Assembly (NCBI GenBank): GCA_010093685.1
Contig: MU006243.1
Location: 380,360-444,359 of the forward strand
Origin: Ophiobolus disseminans
Taxonomy: Eukaryota; Ascomycota; Dothideomycetes; Pleosporales; Phaeosphaeriaceae
DNA length: 64,000 bases
Reading direction: 5' to 3'
A program made the translations under genes and the position numbers. The stretch's first letter is position 1. Every line of letters begins with the position of its first letter. Below, one piece after another: positions 22,221 through 33,535 of this stretch. The notes under the pieces are model-generated. The model ran no database searches, was not told the origin of the DNA, and saw only the letters and a list, made by a program, of their open reading frames with translations.

Positions 22221-24968
22221 ATGATTGCAGGACGAGGCAGGCAGCGCATACGGCCTCCACGCAGGGTAAGTCGCCGCATTCACCTTCACTTCACCCCCCG
22301 GCTCTACCGCCATGTTCAATCCCCGTCCTGCGTCGCTCCTGCCAAACCACACCCCACCTGCTCCATCACGGCTGACAATGAGGCGCTCACAGGGCCTCCA
22401 CGGCGACGAGATCGACTTCGAGAACACGTGGGCTACCATCGAGGCTGCCTTCAGAGAGATCCACACCAAGAACGCGTCGAAGCTGTCCTACGAAGAGCTC
22501 TACCGCCACGCCTACCGCATCGTCCTGAAGAAGAAGGGCGAGCAGCTGTACAACAAGGTCCACGGCTTCGAGCGAGGCTGGCTGGCCAGCGAAGTCCGCG
22601 CATCCATCCAGCAGCTGCTGTCCCCGAACCTGCTCGCCGAAGCACAGGGTGCAGGCGCCACCAGCCCCAACGAGCGGCGTGTCGCAGGCGAAAAGTTCCT
22701 CAAAGGGCTCAAGCAAGCATGGGGCGACCATCAGGTCTGCATGAGCATGCTGGCAGACGTGCTCATGTATATGGTAAGATTCACATCCCACCCCAGCATC
22801 CTACAGCGTGAACGCGTGGCTAACGCGGACCGGGTGAAGGATCGTGTCTACTGTGCGGACCATCGGCGCATACCCATCTACAATGCTGCCATGGTCCTCT
22901 TCCGCGACGAGATCCTCAACTCCCCAATCTCCGTCATCGACGCCCGCGCCATCCTGGGCCTCATAAACCACGTCATCCTCGACCAGATACAGATGGAGCG
23001 TGACGGCGACGTCATCGACAAGCAGCTCATCAAGTCGTGCGTGTGGATGCTGGAAGGGCTCCACGAGGACGAGACCGAGAGCGAAGAGCAGCGCCTGTAC
23101 AACGTCTCCTTCGAGAAGGATTATCTGGACACGAGTCGCCTCTTCTACCGTGGCGAGTCGGAGCGTCTCCTGCAGGACTCCGACGCTGGAGCGTACTGCA
23201 GCCATGCGCGGCGACGGATATACGAAGAGGACGAGCGATGCAAGCAGACGCTGCTGGAGAGCACCGGGCCCAAGATCCAGAAGGTGGTCGAGGACGAGCT
23301 GATCAAGAATCGCATACACGAGCTGGTCGAGATGGAGAGCGGGGTGCGCTTCATGGTTGACAACGACAGACTCGATGAGCTCAATCTCGTCTACGACCTG
23401 AACATGCGCGTGGATGCAAAGAAGACGGAGATCACGCGGGCCATACAGAAGCGCATCTTCGACATGGGCACCGGCATCAACAACGATGCCGTCGCGGCAT
23501 CGCAAGCCCCCGTATCAGTGCCCGCCGCAGACCCCGCAGAAAAGGCCAAAGGCGTCGCGCAGGAGAAGTCACTCAACCAGCAGACAGTGGCGGCCATCAA
23601 GTGGGTCGAGGATGTCCTTGCGCTCAAGGACAAGTTTGACAAGATCTGGAGAGACTCGTTTGATAGCGACCCTCTGCTGCAGCAAGCTATAACCCGAAGT
23701 TTTGGCGACTTCATCAACTCGCCCACATTCCCGCGCTCCTCGGAATACATTTCGCTCTTCATCGACGAGAACATGAAGAAGGGCATCAAGGGCAAAACGG
23801 AGATGGAGGTCGACACAGTCTTGGAGAAGGCTATTGTTCTACTTCGATATGTACAGGACAAGGACTTGTTTGAGCGCTACTACAAAAAGCATCTCTGCCG
23901 ACGACTGCTCATGAACAAGTCGGTCAGCAACGAAGTTGAAAAGCAGATGATTTCCAAGATGAAGATCGAACTGGGCAACAACTTTACGCTGAAGCTGGAG
24001 GCCATGTTCAAGGACATGACCATCTCCGAGGAGCTTACCGCAGGCTTCAAGAAACACGTTGACGGACTGGGCGAGAAGGACCCCAAGCGTATCGAACTCG
24101 CCATCAACGTGCTTACCAGCATGACATGGCCGCTCGAGTCGATGGGCGGTACAGTCGCGGAGGAAGAGGCGAGCCGGCCGCGGTGCAACTTCCCACTTGC
24201 GGTGGAGAAGATTAAGCGCGGCTTCGAAAAGTTTTACAGTCAAAAGCACTCTGGTCGACAGCTGACGTGGCTCGCCAACATGGGTTCAGCCGACATCAGA
24301 GCAGTCTTTCCCAAAGCTGTGCAAAAGGACGGATCTTTCAAGGAGCGTCGACATGATCTCAACGTGTCGACCTACGGCATGGTCATCCTGCTCCTCTTCA
24401 ACGAGCTTCCCACGGACAAGTATCTTACCTTTGAGGAGATCCAAGCCCAGACGAACATACCGCACAGCGACTTAGTCCGAAATCTACAGTCGCTCGCTGT
24501 AGCGCCCAAGACGCGCATCCTGATCAAAGAGCCAATGTCCAAGGACGTCAAGCCAACCGACCGATTCTCCTTCAACGAAAGCTTCAGCGGCAAATTCGTC
24601 AAGATCAAAGTCGGCGTAGTGAGCGGTGGCAACAAAGTCGAAAGCGACCGAGAGCGCCGCGAAACCGAAAAGAAAAACGACGACTCGCGACAATTCTGCA
24701 TCGAGGCCGCAGTAGTGCGCATCATGAAGTAACCCCCCCCCCCCCCCAAACCCTTCAGACATGACCACCCCACTAACTAACATACCCCCTCAGGCAACGC
24801 AAAGAACTCCAACATCAACAACTCGTTGCTGAGACACTCGGCCAATTAAACGGCCAGTTCAAGCCCGAAGTCACCATGATTAAGAAACGCATCGAGTCGC
24901 TCATTGAGCGCGAATACCTCGAGCGCATCGACGGCGCGAAAGTGGATTCGTACCGCTATCTTGCATGA
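22221..24968 (+). CDS. CUL3: Cullin-3
   Basis: Scaffold of BTB-adaptor cullin-RING ubiquitin ligases. Exons 22221-22265, 22393-24728 and 24794-24968; 851 residues. Exon 1 encodes only 15 basic residues (MIAGRGRQRIRPPRR). Exon 2 opens with IDFENTWATIEAAFREIHTK, which matches the CUL3 N-terminus better than CUL1 or CUL4. The cullin-homology domain follows, with KDLFERYYKKHLCRRLL. The C-terminal winged helix runs across the last junction: RIMK-QRKEL, then KKRIESLIEREYLERI and the terminal YRYLA. The Lys of RIMK is the NEDD8 acceptor position in cullins, and its codon is split by intron 2 (AA|G). Without splicing the frame would stop immediately after that Lys. Intron 2 has a 15-C run just after its donor. 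Confidence 0.94.
24733..24747 (+). repeat. C15 homopolymer in cullin-3 intron 2
   Basis: Fifteen consecutive C, starting 4 bp inside the intron donor (GTAA then the run). It is inside an intron, so length changes would not shift the frame, but the run may disturb splice-site use or assembly. Confidence 0.9.
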
Positions 24969-26901
24969 ATCGCAAGAGCCTGCTTGGTGCGCATCTGCTT
25001 TTTTTTGGCGTATGGCGACTTGTCATGCCTCTTTTTTGTTTTAAAGGGCGGAATACCATCTCAGCGCATGCATAGCATTGGCGTCACGGCACGTTACACA
25101 CCCTGTTTCTGGCTGGGTTTGGGTTCGGTTTGGTAGGCGTTTTTTCTCTTTTTTACATATCGGATCAGGTGGTGTATGTATGCAATACAGCCAGATGGAT
25201 GAATTTTGTGTTGCGGCAGTATGTTCGGTTTTTTTTTTGGGGGGGAGGGGGGGGTGTGATTGTGAAGCATATTGACATGTTTGTGGATTTTGGGGTTGAA
25301 ATAGAAATAGGATGCTTGTGTGGGTGGCTGGTTGAATGCTTTGAATGTGAATGTAGTGTGTAGGTTTCCTCTTCTTTGACGTGAATGGGCGTTTGGAGAA
25401 TGTAGGGATCTTTTCCCTTGTGTGGAGTACAGACTTGATCGGGTCATTGGGTATGGTGCATGCTGTGTATTCTTGAACGTATGCATAGACTTGGAGAAGC
25501 GTATCGAGGATGTAAGTGCAACGGGGTAGAGAGGAAGATGGTGCTTCGGAAGTGGGTATATGAATTCTGGTTTGGCATGAATGAGCAAGTCTGTATCTCA
25601 GTGCACGCAACATTAGTACCTAGTATATCAAGGATATGAAATAGAGAGAGGCATCTAGTTTCGTGCGCTGGGCGACACAGATGCTTGCAATTCTCTAGGG
25701 CAAGAAAGAGACCGATGACGTCGAGAACAAGGGGCTATCGAGGTTCGCCACAGACCCTCCACGTGGGCAAGTCCGCCTCATGTGTCAAGACACGAGGGAA
25801 CTTTGATGAGCAATTTTGGGGCTGACTGTTGTGTCGCACAAGCGCTCTGGAAGTCAGCGACCATCCTGCTGCAGTGCAACACATGCTAAATCAGAAGTTG
25901 TACCTCCTGCAGTCGTCGTCGTCAGCTCGGCGCGCCTTCCAGAACGAGAGCGCTACCGACTCGTGTTGCTTTCTCGACTGGCACTGACGCAAACTCTACA
26001 CAAACACTTGATCCTACGAAACAAACGTGTCGAAACAACGCCACTGCTGCGCGGCGTTTGCTAGACGTCACCTCTTATCTCGCAAAGTCGAAACAACGAC
26101 ATATTCCCCGAAATGAGCGCGGGTGAATCTCTCGCCAAGCGGGACGTCTCCCGCTCCCCAAGTCCGAGACCCGCATTCGGCTGAGCGATTGTGCTTGAAG
26201 GATCAGACCGAGAGGTGCCTGTCTCGACTTGGGGCCACGAGCGGTTATCTTGCGGTGCGGCGGCCCCAACTGGCAGCTGTCGGACCGGATGAAGTCGCGA
26301 GCTATCGATAGACAACGTGCAGCTGCAAGAGAGTCGCTTGCGCCCCTGCGGGTGTTCCTGGAGTGGCGCTGGCGATGAAACGGCGGCGCCATGGCATGGC
26401 AAATGAAAGCGTGCCGTGGCGAGACTCAAGCTTTTGGATGCCGATGGTCAGCGGCCATGACAGCCTGGGTTGGCGCTTTGTTCGCTCCATGAAGGCGGCC
26501 TTTGTTGTGAATGGCTGCAGCCCCTTGTTCTCGCAGCTGTGCCTGACGCTTGCCCCTCGGGAGGTTACCCGCCGCATCACTGCGCTGGCGTCGTGGTGGA
26601 ACCCGGTCTAAAGAAGTCTGCGAGCGCTTGCCTTATCCCCCGGCCCCTTATTAATTGCAGCGGCCCCGTTCCCCTCGTGCTTCCGACACTCCCACTCAGT
26701 CATACCACGTTGTTGCTAGTCCTTCTTTTGAGCACTTGCTCGGTCCATTCTCTTGTCTCTATAGACACTCACCTTCTTTATTGATCGTCAGCAATAGCCC
26801 AGGTCGGCCAGTTATACTTGAGCGCTCCAGCAGCAGCATTTACATCTGCCTCTCCGTTACACACCACAACATCAACGCACTGGTAACCACGTATCATCAA
26901 C
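24969..26901. other. 1.9 kb intergenic, no gene assigned
   Basis: Between the cullin-3 stop and the GH128 start, both on the plus strand. 24990-25280 has T-runs and a G-rich tract near 25233-25255, probably cullin-3 3' flank. 25041-25613 is open on the minus strand (about 190 codons) but its product is low-complexity and unrecognised. 25600-26640 is ordinary sequence. 26660-26890 is C/T-rich and probably the GH128 5' UTR. Confidence 0.5.
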
Positions 26902-28399
26902 ATGCCTTCCATCAAGATCACTGTTTTGGCTTTGGCTTCGGCCGTCGCCGCCGTTCCCCACTATGGTGCCCACAGCAGCGCTCATAGTAGGTACCACAGC
27001 AAGGCTTCTGCTGCCCACGGCACCGGGAACGTCAAGCCCTACCCAACCGGCGGCTGGCCGAGTGCATACAACAGCACCCGTGCGCCGTACCCAACAGGCA
27101 CTGGCGCATACGACGAGGACAAGACCATCGATGTCACCACGACCTCAACCACCACTCTCGTCAAGACTGTCGTTGTAAAGGCATCACCATCACCCGTTCC
27201 GAGCGTCAAGCCGGCCGGTGTCGATGAGGGCAAGTGCGGTCCCGCCACCATCACTGTGACCGCTTCCGAGAAGGTTACTGTCACTGTGACCCCCGGCGGT
27301 GGCGCTGATGTCCCCAAGTCATCGGTTGTTGCAGTCGAGTCCAAGTCCCAGGGCCAGGGATACAACGTCCCTTCAAGCGTTGTCGCCCCCGTCTCTTCAA
27401 CCCCCAAGGGCGAGGAGGCCAAACCGACTCCCACTCCTGTCGTCGTTCCATCCTCCAAGGTCGAGCAGGTTTATCCCACTCCAACTCCTGTCGTTGCCTC
27501 CTCGAAGACCCCCGAGGCTCCTTCATCCAAGGTAGAGGAGTACAAGGTCAGCTCCATCGTCGAGAAGCCAGTCGTCTCTTCTGCCGCCGCTTCCTCCGCC
27601 GCGCCCTCCAAGACACCCAGCTCCGGCGGCAGCTACTCGGGCTCCAAGCGAGGTCTCGCCTACAACGAGGCCTCTCTTTGCAAGACGCTCGGCAGCAAAT
27701 TTGGCTTCGCCTACAACTGGGGCCAGGTCGAGAACAACGACGTCGGCGCTCCTTACATCCCCATGATGCACCGCCCCAGCGAATCCACCGCTGAGGCCTG
27801 GCTCAAGAACGTTGACAAGGCCGTTGCAAAGGGCGGAAAGGCCGTCATGGGTTTCAACGAGCCCGACCACGCGGCGCAAGCAAACCTGTCTCCCGCTGAC
27901 GCTTGCACTGCCTGGAAGAACTACATGAACCCCATCGCCGCGTCCCACCCCGACGTCACCATCATCGGTCCTTCGGTCACAAATGGACCCCCTCCTATGG
28001 GGATAGACGTTCGTATATTTCACCTGAATTTGAATTTAAGACTAACAGATATAGTGGCTATCCCGCTTCCACGACGCTTGCCCCGACGCCATTGTGCACG
28101 CCACCAACATCCATTTCTACGACATCTACGAATCCGCCACCATCACCCGCTTCAAGGCACAGGTCGAAAAGGCCGCATCCCTCTACGGCAAGCCCGTCTG
28201 GGTCACAGAGTTCGGCCTCAACCCCGGCTCCGCTTCTCAGGAGCAGGCAGCCACTTTCCTCAAGGAGGCTATGGCGTACCTCGACGCTTCGGATAAGGTC
28301 CAGGGCTACTCGTGGTTCATGGTCGGCAGTGGCGAGAACCAGCTCAACTCTGGCACTGGTTTGTCTGCCATTGGCCAGCTTTACGCCGGCGGCTACTAA
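26902..28399 (+). CDS. Secreted GH128-type beta-1,3-glucanase
   Basis: Extracellular glycoside hydrolase of the Glyco_hydro_cc/GH128 group, acting on beta-1,3-glucan; homologues are wall-associated. Two exons, 26902-28008 and 28055-28399, with a 46 bp intron; 483 residues. A signal peptide (MPSIKITVLALASAVAAVP) is followed by a His/Ser-rich stretch and a Ser/Thr/Pro linker to about 245 that contains VTVTVTP and PTPTPVV repeats. The catalytic domain runs from KRGLAYNEASLC to the C-terminus. GFNEPD and, in exon 2, WVTEFG contain the two Glu expected as acid/base and nucleophile. The splice (GID|WLSRFHDAC) restores the domain; reading through it gives a Pro/Arg-rich shadow. Target: fungal wall remodelling is more likely than plant callose, by homology only. 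Confidence 0.9.
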
Positions 28400-28762
28400 G
28401 ATTTCCTGCAAAACTGGATGGGGCGTTTGTTGTCGTGCATTTCTGGCGCGCGCTCTGCGTGCATGGGTTTCTGGATGGAGGAAAAGTCGTCTACATTGGA
28501 ATATGCATCGGGCTGTCTTGGGTGCACCAATTATGTATCTGCGATGGCATTGTAGGCATGGGCTTTTTTCGCGCAAGTATATTTGATACGGTAACTTCTT
28601 TCTCGCGAGCTTTTTAGGAGCGAATAGGGTGGTTTGAAGCTGTGGCGTAGACGTGTCGCGAGAACTGTAGACAATCATCATATACATTGCTATGTGAATG
28701 GACATGCAATATCCAGTCCAATATCTCCCTTGTCTAAATGCTCTCCATCACACCACGCATTC
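28400..28762. other. Convergent 3' flanks
   Basis: 363 bp between the stop codons of the GH128 gene (plus) and a secreted protein gene (minus). No gene or repeat seen. Confidence 0.5.
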
Positions 28763-29584
28763 TTACACATCCACCCCATCCTGATATATCCTCCCATCCT
28801 CGCACTTCGCCCCGCTCAACACGGCCCTCACCTCCACACAGCCCTCGTCGCAAAACCCGTAATGCGTGCCGTCGATGCAGATCAAGTCCTTGCCCTTGGG
28901 ACATGTAATGCATTCTTTGCTGTCGTACGCGTACACGTTGTCCATCTGCTTTGCCCCGGCGCCGTCGTTGGCGCGGGCAACGAAGCGGTGCGTGCGGCGG
29001 GTGGAGGCGTATGCTGTCTGGTGTCGAGCATTGTTGTCTTTGGGTGTGGACGGGGTGGTGTTTCCCAGGGCGGGGTGCGGCATCGAAGATGTGCCTGGGG
29101 CTGGCGAGGGGCTGTTGTGAGTTGGCGGGCTCGCTGTTGGGGGTGTTGCTGGCGCGCTGTGGCCAGGCATGTTGTGCGACATGGCATGCGAGCACGTAGT
29201 GATTGCTGATTCTGGTGGACTTGCTGGGGCCGGTGCGGGCGCGGGGCCATGGCTGGACTTAGTCGTAGCACTCGCTATCGTTGACGGGGTGATGCTCGGG
29301 GTGTTGGGCTTTCTGGGCCACTTGGGAATACCACTAATAATACATGGCTTCATGGGATCGGGGCACCGTATCGCGGCTGGATCTGATGGCACCTGCATGC
29401 TGTCTGTCGACGAAGCGGGAAGAGGTGCGCCTGTTGTTTTCTCAAGTGCTTGAGTTACAGTAAGTACGACCGTCTTGGTGATTCTGGCAGCTTCAGCGGT
29501 GCCCGCATCTTCGCCCTGTGGAAGAGCGAGGGCGTTGGCTAATAGTGTGTAGAGGCCGATAACAGCAGTAAAGTGTGTATGCAT
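28763..29584 (-). CDS. Small secreted protein with C-terminal Cys motif
   Basis: Unrecognised secreted protein. Single exon from ATG 29584; 273 residues. Signal peptide MHTHFTAVIGLYTLLANALA, with cleavage expected before LPQGED. The middle (about 60-190) is Pro/Ser/Thr/Ala-rich and probably disordered and O-glycosylated. The C-terminal ~55 residues form a compact Cys-rich unit (CITCPKGKDLICIDGTHYGF, then CDEGC and AKCEDG) with seven Cys, an odd number in this unit. The open frame extends upstream to 29818, but the ATG chosen is the only start giving a signal peptide at the N-terminus. It lies tail-to-tail with the secreted glucanase. Small size, secretion and Cys content fit an effector or wall protein, but no family was recognised. 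Confidence 0.72.
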   Translation of the reverse strand: MHTHFTAVIGLYTLLANALALPQGEDAGTAEAARITKTVVLTVTQALEKTTGAPLPASSTDSMQVPSDPAAIRCPDPMKPCIISGIPKWPRKPNTPSITPSTIASATTKSSHGPAPAPAPASPPESAITTCSHAMSHNMPGHSAPATPPTASPPTHNSPSPAPGTSSMPHPALGNTTPSTPKDNNARHQTAYASTRRTHRFVARANDGAGAKQMDNVYAYDSKECITCPKGKDLICIDGTHYGFCDEGCVEVRAVLSGAKCEDGRIYQDGVDV

Positions 29585-30083
29585 GCTTCGATTTTGTGCA
29601 ATCGTAGTTGGCGGGTGGCAGGAACGATCTGAGAGTTTGGCTTGAGACCGAGGAGGTAACAAACTCAGGAAGAAAGGCGCTGAGAGATGTAGGCGACTTG
29701 TGTCGTGAAGAACGCAAGTCGTGACATTTGAGGTCGACATTGTCGCGGCATCGTGCTGTGAGTGAGAAGCTCTGAATTTGTGTATTTGAACACTTGCAAA
29801 CCGCCCGCTATTCGTCAAGTGTGCGACGCATTGAATATTCGCTTTTGCATGCGCGAATGGGCAGACGTAGATGCCGCGTTTGCTGGTTGGTCATCTTGAC
29901 ACAAATGGAGAACGGTCCTACCACAACGCACGCAAGCCGAGCCGGTCACGGTGGTACAGCGGCCGGTCAATGGTGGGCTTTTGACTCGTTGGTCAGCATG
30001 CGTAGAACAAGCAATTGATGGCGTTCGTATGGTGGTGAGATGCGGCAAACACAAGGCCTCCTTCGACGTCGGTGAAGCGCGCC
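29585..30083. other. Intergenic: promoter of the secreted Cys protein
   Basis: About 500 bp between the start of the secreted protein gene and the stop of the dehydrogenase gene, both on the minus strand. Short frames only; nothing recognisable. Confidence 0.45.
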
Positions 30084-31022
30084 TCAATTTGTGGTTTGTT
30101 CTTTCTCCTCTTTCTCCTCTTTCAAAACTTGCAAGACTCTCCGTGTAATTCTATCACGCTCTTGCACATTGACTGTCCCATACGTCTCTTTCGCCTGCTT
30201 GAATACATCCTCTTCCCATCCATCTCCCACATTCACCTTTCCAGCATCATCCCAGCACGCCTGTACTGTACCCCCAATATTCTTGAAGAAGCCCTCAAGG
30301 CCCGCTGGTCCGCCACCTGCATGATAGCTCTTGAACGGGCCAGCGACCGCCCATCTCGGACCCATACTCGACTCTACTATTTGGTCAAGTTCGGAAACAG
30401 ATACGACGCCTTGGTTGACTAGATGGATCGCTTCGCGCAGCAGAGCAAAAGCGAGCCTATTCGCCACGAACCCGGTCGTTTCCTGTTTGATATGGATTGG
30501 CACCCTTCCTCGGCTCTGCCAGAAGTCTCGAGTGCGTGCAATGACTGTTTCCGAAGTTTGCGGACTCGGTACGAGTTCTAGGAGCGGCATCAATTGAGGT
30601 GGATTGTACGGATGGACGATGAGCAGTCTTGTCTTGTCTTGCATCGCCTGTGCTTGTTGCGATGCTGGAATTCCGCTCGTGCTACTCCAAAGCAATGCAT
30701 CATTTGGCGCAGACTTCTCCACCTCTTTCCACAGCTCTTTCTTCACGTCCAGATTCTCTGGACCGGATTCTTGGACAACGTGAGCGTCTGCGACGGCGTG
30801 TGGGAGAGATGTGGCGATCCTAATTTTTGCAATGTCACTAGGTATTGCCTCGTCCGCGAAAAGCCTCGGTAGTTGTTCATGGACATAGTCATGTAGATTT
30901 GGCCGGGTGTCGTAGATGGTGAGCTGGCAGGGAATCGCGCTGGAAAGATGGAACGCCGCGAAAGACAGACCAATCGTGCCGGTGCCGATCAGAGTGATCC
31001 TCAGTTCTTCGTTTGTCGCCAT
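30084..31022 (-). CDS. 3-hydroxyacyl-CoA dehydrogenase-like enzyme
   Basis: NAD-dependent dehydrogenase of the 3-hydroxyacyl-CoA / L-gulonate / carnitine dehydrogenase superfamily. Single exon, 312 residues from ATG 31022. The Rossmann glycine motif is at residues 13-18 (ITLIGTGTIG). SSTSGIPAS and HPYNPPQLMPLLELVP carry the catalytic Ser and His positions of the family. The helical C-terminal domain follows (TGFVANRLAFALLREAIHL). A longer start at 31109 would add 29 residues before the Rossmann fold and is less likely. No PTS1 is present (ends KEQTTN). It diverges from a peroxisomal acyl-CoA ligase across 404 bp, so the two may act in one acid-degradation route. The substrate cannot be fixed from sequence: a hydroxyacyl-CoA, gulonate or carnitine are all possible. 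Confidence 0.85.
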   Translation of the reverse strand: MATNEELRITLIGTGTIGLSFAAFHLSSAIPCQLTIYDTRPNLHDYVHEQLPRLFADEAIPSDIAKIRIATSLPHAVADAHVVQESGPENLDVKKELWKEVEKSAPNDALLWSSTSGIPASQQAQAMQDKTRLLIVHPYNPPQLMPLLELVPSPQTSETVIARTRDFWQSRGRVPIHIKQETTGFVANRLAFALLREAIHLVNQGVVSVSELDQIVESSMGPRWAVAGPFKSYHAGGGPAGLEGFFKNIGGTVQACWDDAGKVNVGDGWEEDVFKQAKETYGTVNVQERDRITRRVLQVLKEEKEEKEQTTN

Positions 31023-31426
31023 GACCTTCAATGCCTTAAATCTCTGCTGGTTACCAGGATGGCATGAGGCTCTGTCGGTTGGTCTGGTTGTAATTGTATG
31101 AGGCGTCATTGATGATGAGCGATCTAGTCTTTATCGAGACGGCTCGGAAGTACCGGTAGCTTTCCCAACCCCGCCCTCTGCACCTCTATCCCCGCTTCAC
31201 GATCGACTCGACTACCGCGAATCCCGACGCAGATACGCGCGCCGAGGATATGGACTGCAGCATTGTCATGGAAGAATGGCTACATGTTTTCCCTCCATTC
31301 GAGTCTATAATCGCCTTACGATCGATTGAACCAAGAGAAGGACGCGTACTCTTTAGGCACAATAACTTTCATCAAGGACACTCCTTGGGCAGGTGACGTG
31401 TGTATCCGAACTGACGGGCAGCCACC
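31023..31426. promoter_or_regulatory. Shared divergent promoter region
   Basis: 404 bp between two divergent start codons (dehydrogenase on the minus strand, acyl-CoA ligase on the plus strand). It must contain both promoters. No specific operator was identified. Confidence 0.45.
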
Positions 31427-33155
31427 ATGGTTATATTCGAATCAAAACAGCCGCCAATTGAGTGTATGACATCTTTAACAATACTTTCCGACCAGCTAAC
31501 CCTCAACAGTACCGACAGAACTTACCGTTTGGAACTGGTTGTTCGACTCTTCATACTCGCCAATTAATAAATCCCCTCCAAATGAACTGGCCGGTTTTCA
31601 AAATGCCTTGACAAAAGAGCGCGTCAACTGGGCGGACGTTCAGAGGTACTCAACCTACATCTCCACGGCCTTGATTAAGAAGTATGGCCTTAAGGTCGGC
31701 GAAACCGTATCGCTCTTCAGTCAAAACACCGTTTGGTATCCTGTCGCGATGTTCGCAGGACTGCGTGTAGGAGCAAAAATCAGCGGTGCGAGTCCAGCGT
31801 ACAGCGTCGAAGAAATGACGTTTGCGCTCAAGACGGCGGACGCGAAGTTTCTTATGACTACTCCGGCCAGTATGGAGGTCGCAGCTGCGAGTGCTAAGGC
31901 TGCTGGATTGCCGCAATCAAAAGTGTTTCTTCTTGAAGGAGAACTCCCCGGCTACACCACAGTCCAAGACCTTATTCGCATTGGCAAATCGTACGGGGAG
32001 TCTGGGCAGGCGCCCGCTTTCAAGCTGCACCCGGGGCAGAAAAACAAGGATGTCTGTGGTTTCTTGTCCTTCTCATCCGGCACCACTGGCTTGCCCAAGG
32101 CCGTTATGATCTCACACCAAAATGTCATAGCGCAATGTCTTCAAGTCCAACAAATCACACCAGAAACACAGAAGAAGATTATGGCCGTTCTTCCGCTGTT
32201 TCACATCACTGGTCTTGTTCACCAAATGCACCTTCCAGTCCTGTTGAACGCCGAAGTCGTTATGCTACCTCGGTTCACAATGGAGAAGATGCTCGACATT
32301 ATTTGTGAATATAAGCTTAGCGAGCTACTACTCGTACCTCCTATATTGATTAGGCTCGTTCGCGATCCGCTTGTTGATAAGTACGACCTCAGCCATGTCA
32401 CTCGCTTCTCATCAGGCGCTGCTCCTTTGTCGGAGGAGATCATCCAGCAACTCCAAAAGAAATTCCCTCAAACAGGTTTCAAGCAAGGTTACGGCATGAC
32501 TGAAAGCTGTTCCTGTATAACTGCGCATCCACCAGAGAAGTTTTCTTACAAGTACGCGCACTCTGGCGGAGCAATTGTCGCCTCTACCGAAGTCAAGATC
32601 ATCAAGGACGATGGCACCGAAGGAGACGTCGGCGAAGACGGCGAGGTGCTAGCTCGCGGACCACAAGTCGTGATGGGCTATCTCAACAACGAAAAGGCTA
32701 CTCGCGAGACCTTTGATACGGAAGGCTGGCTACACACAGGTGACCGTGGCGCAATCGACGAGGAAGGCATGATCCACATCACCGATCGAATCAAAGAGCT
32801 GATCAAGGTCAAGGGCATCGGTGTTGCTCCTGCTGAGATTGAAGATCTGTTGCTTGGACACCCCAACGTCGAAGACGTCGCTGTGATGAGTGTCAAGGAC
32901 GACTACAGTGGCGAGCTTCCTAAAGCCTACATCGTGCTGAAACCAGGCCTCGAGGAGAGTTCGGCACTCGGTCAAGACATCATTGCATATGTCAAGGAGA
33001 AGAAAGTCAGATACAAGTGGGTCAAGGAAGTCGAGTTCATCAACGAAATCCCAAAGAGCCCAAGTGGCAAGATACTGAGGCGAGTGTTGCGGGACAAAGA
33101 GAAGACTGGCAGATTTGGAATGGTGGTAAAGGACGAGACGAGATCAAAATTGTAG
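31427..33155 (+). CDS. 4-coumarate-CoA ligase-like acyl-CoA synthetase (PTS1)
   Basis: Adenylate-forming enzyme that makes an acyl-CoA from an aromatic or fatty acid, ATP and CoA. Exon 1 is 31427-31463 and exon 2 31510-33155, with a 46 bp intron; 560 residues. The ATG is in a good context (CCACCATGG). Motifs: the AMP/P-loop FSSGTTGLPKAV near 198, QGYGMTES near 336, LHTGD near 419, and the C-terminal Lys motif PSGKILRR near 529. The protein ends in Ser-Lys-Leu, a canonical peroxisomal targeting signal, so it should work inside peroxisomes. Fungal members of this 4CL-like group act on phenylacetate, coumarate or medium/long-chain acids. The divergent hydroxyacyl-CoA dehydrogenase-like neighbour suggests side-chain or beta-oxidation, which is inference only. 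Confidence 0.92.
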
Positions 33156-33441
33156 TTTACGTGGTTTGGGCTTGGTGCTGCGTTCGAACTTGTGTGGTGA
33201 TGATGGATTGGGCTTTCCATTCAGCTACTTATGGTTTGAGAAGTGTGTGGTCTACGCAATGGGCGCTGCTCTATGTGGTGGAGTATGCTACAACCCTAGA
33301 TCGCAGAATTCTGCATCAGATCCGCTCTACCTCACTACTTCTCCCCCCTTTACCCTAATCTGTGCAACAATACATCATGTATATATCTTTCACTGCCAAT
33401 ACGCCAAGTTCTGCTTAGCCAATCCAAGCTTCTGACCTCAA

Positions 33442-33526
33442 GGTTTTGTAGTGTAGCGGTTATCACTCCGGATTCTGACTATCTTAGAGTTTTCCGGCAA
33501 CCCCAGTTCGATTCTGGGCAAGACCT
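33442..33526 (+). tRNA. tRNA-Gln (CTG), intron-containing
   Basis: A complete cloverleaf can be drawn. Acceptor stem: 33442-33448 pairs with 33519-33525, with one G-U. The D arm is closed by GTG/CAC. Anticodon stem CCGGA (33468-33472) pairs with TCCGG (33493-33497). The loop begins TTCTGA, so the anticodon CTG is at 33475-33477. T stem CCCAG/CTGGG has loop TTCGATT. A 13-nt intron (33479-33491) lies one base 3' of the anticodon, the standard place. The discriminator base is T. A run of five T follows at 33531. Confidence 0.93.
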
Positions 33527-33530
33527 ATGC

Positions 33531-33535
33531 TTTTT
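33531..33535 (+). terminator. Pol III T5 terminator of tRNA-Gln
   Basis: Five T residues starting 5 nt after the tRNA end, the usual RNA polymerase III stop. Confidence 0.8.

Noticed and set aside
25041..25613. 190-codon minus-strand frame in the cullin-3/GH128 gap
   Set aside because: Low-complexity Pro/Thr/Lys/His product, several T- and G-runs on the opposite strand, no recognisable family or splice pattern.
27903..28586. 227-codon plus-strand frame over the GH128 3' half
   Set aside because: Arg/Pro/Ser-rich shadow of the spliced GH128 catalytic domain in another frame.
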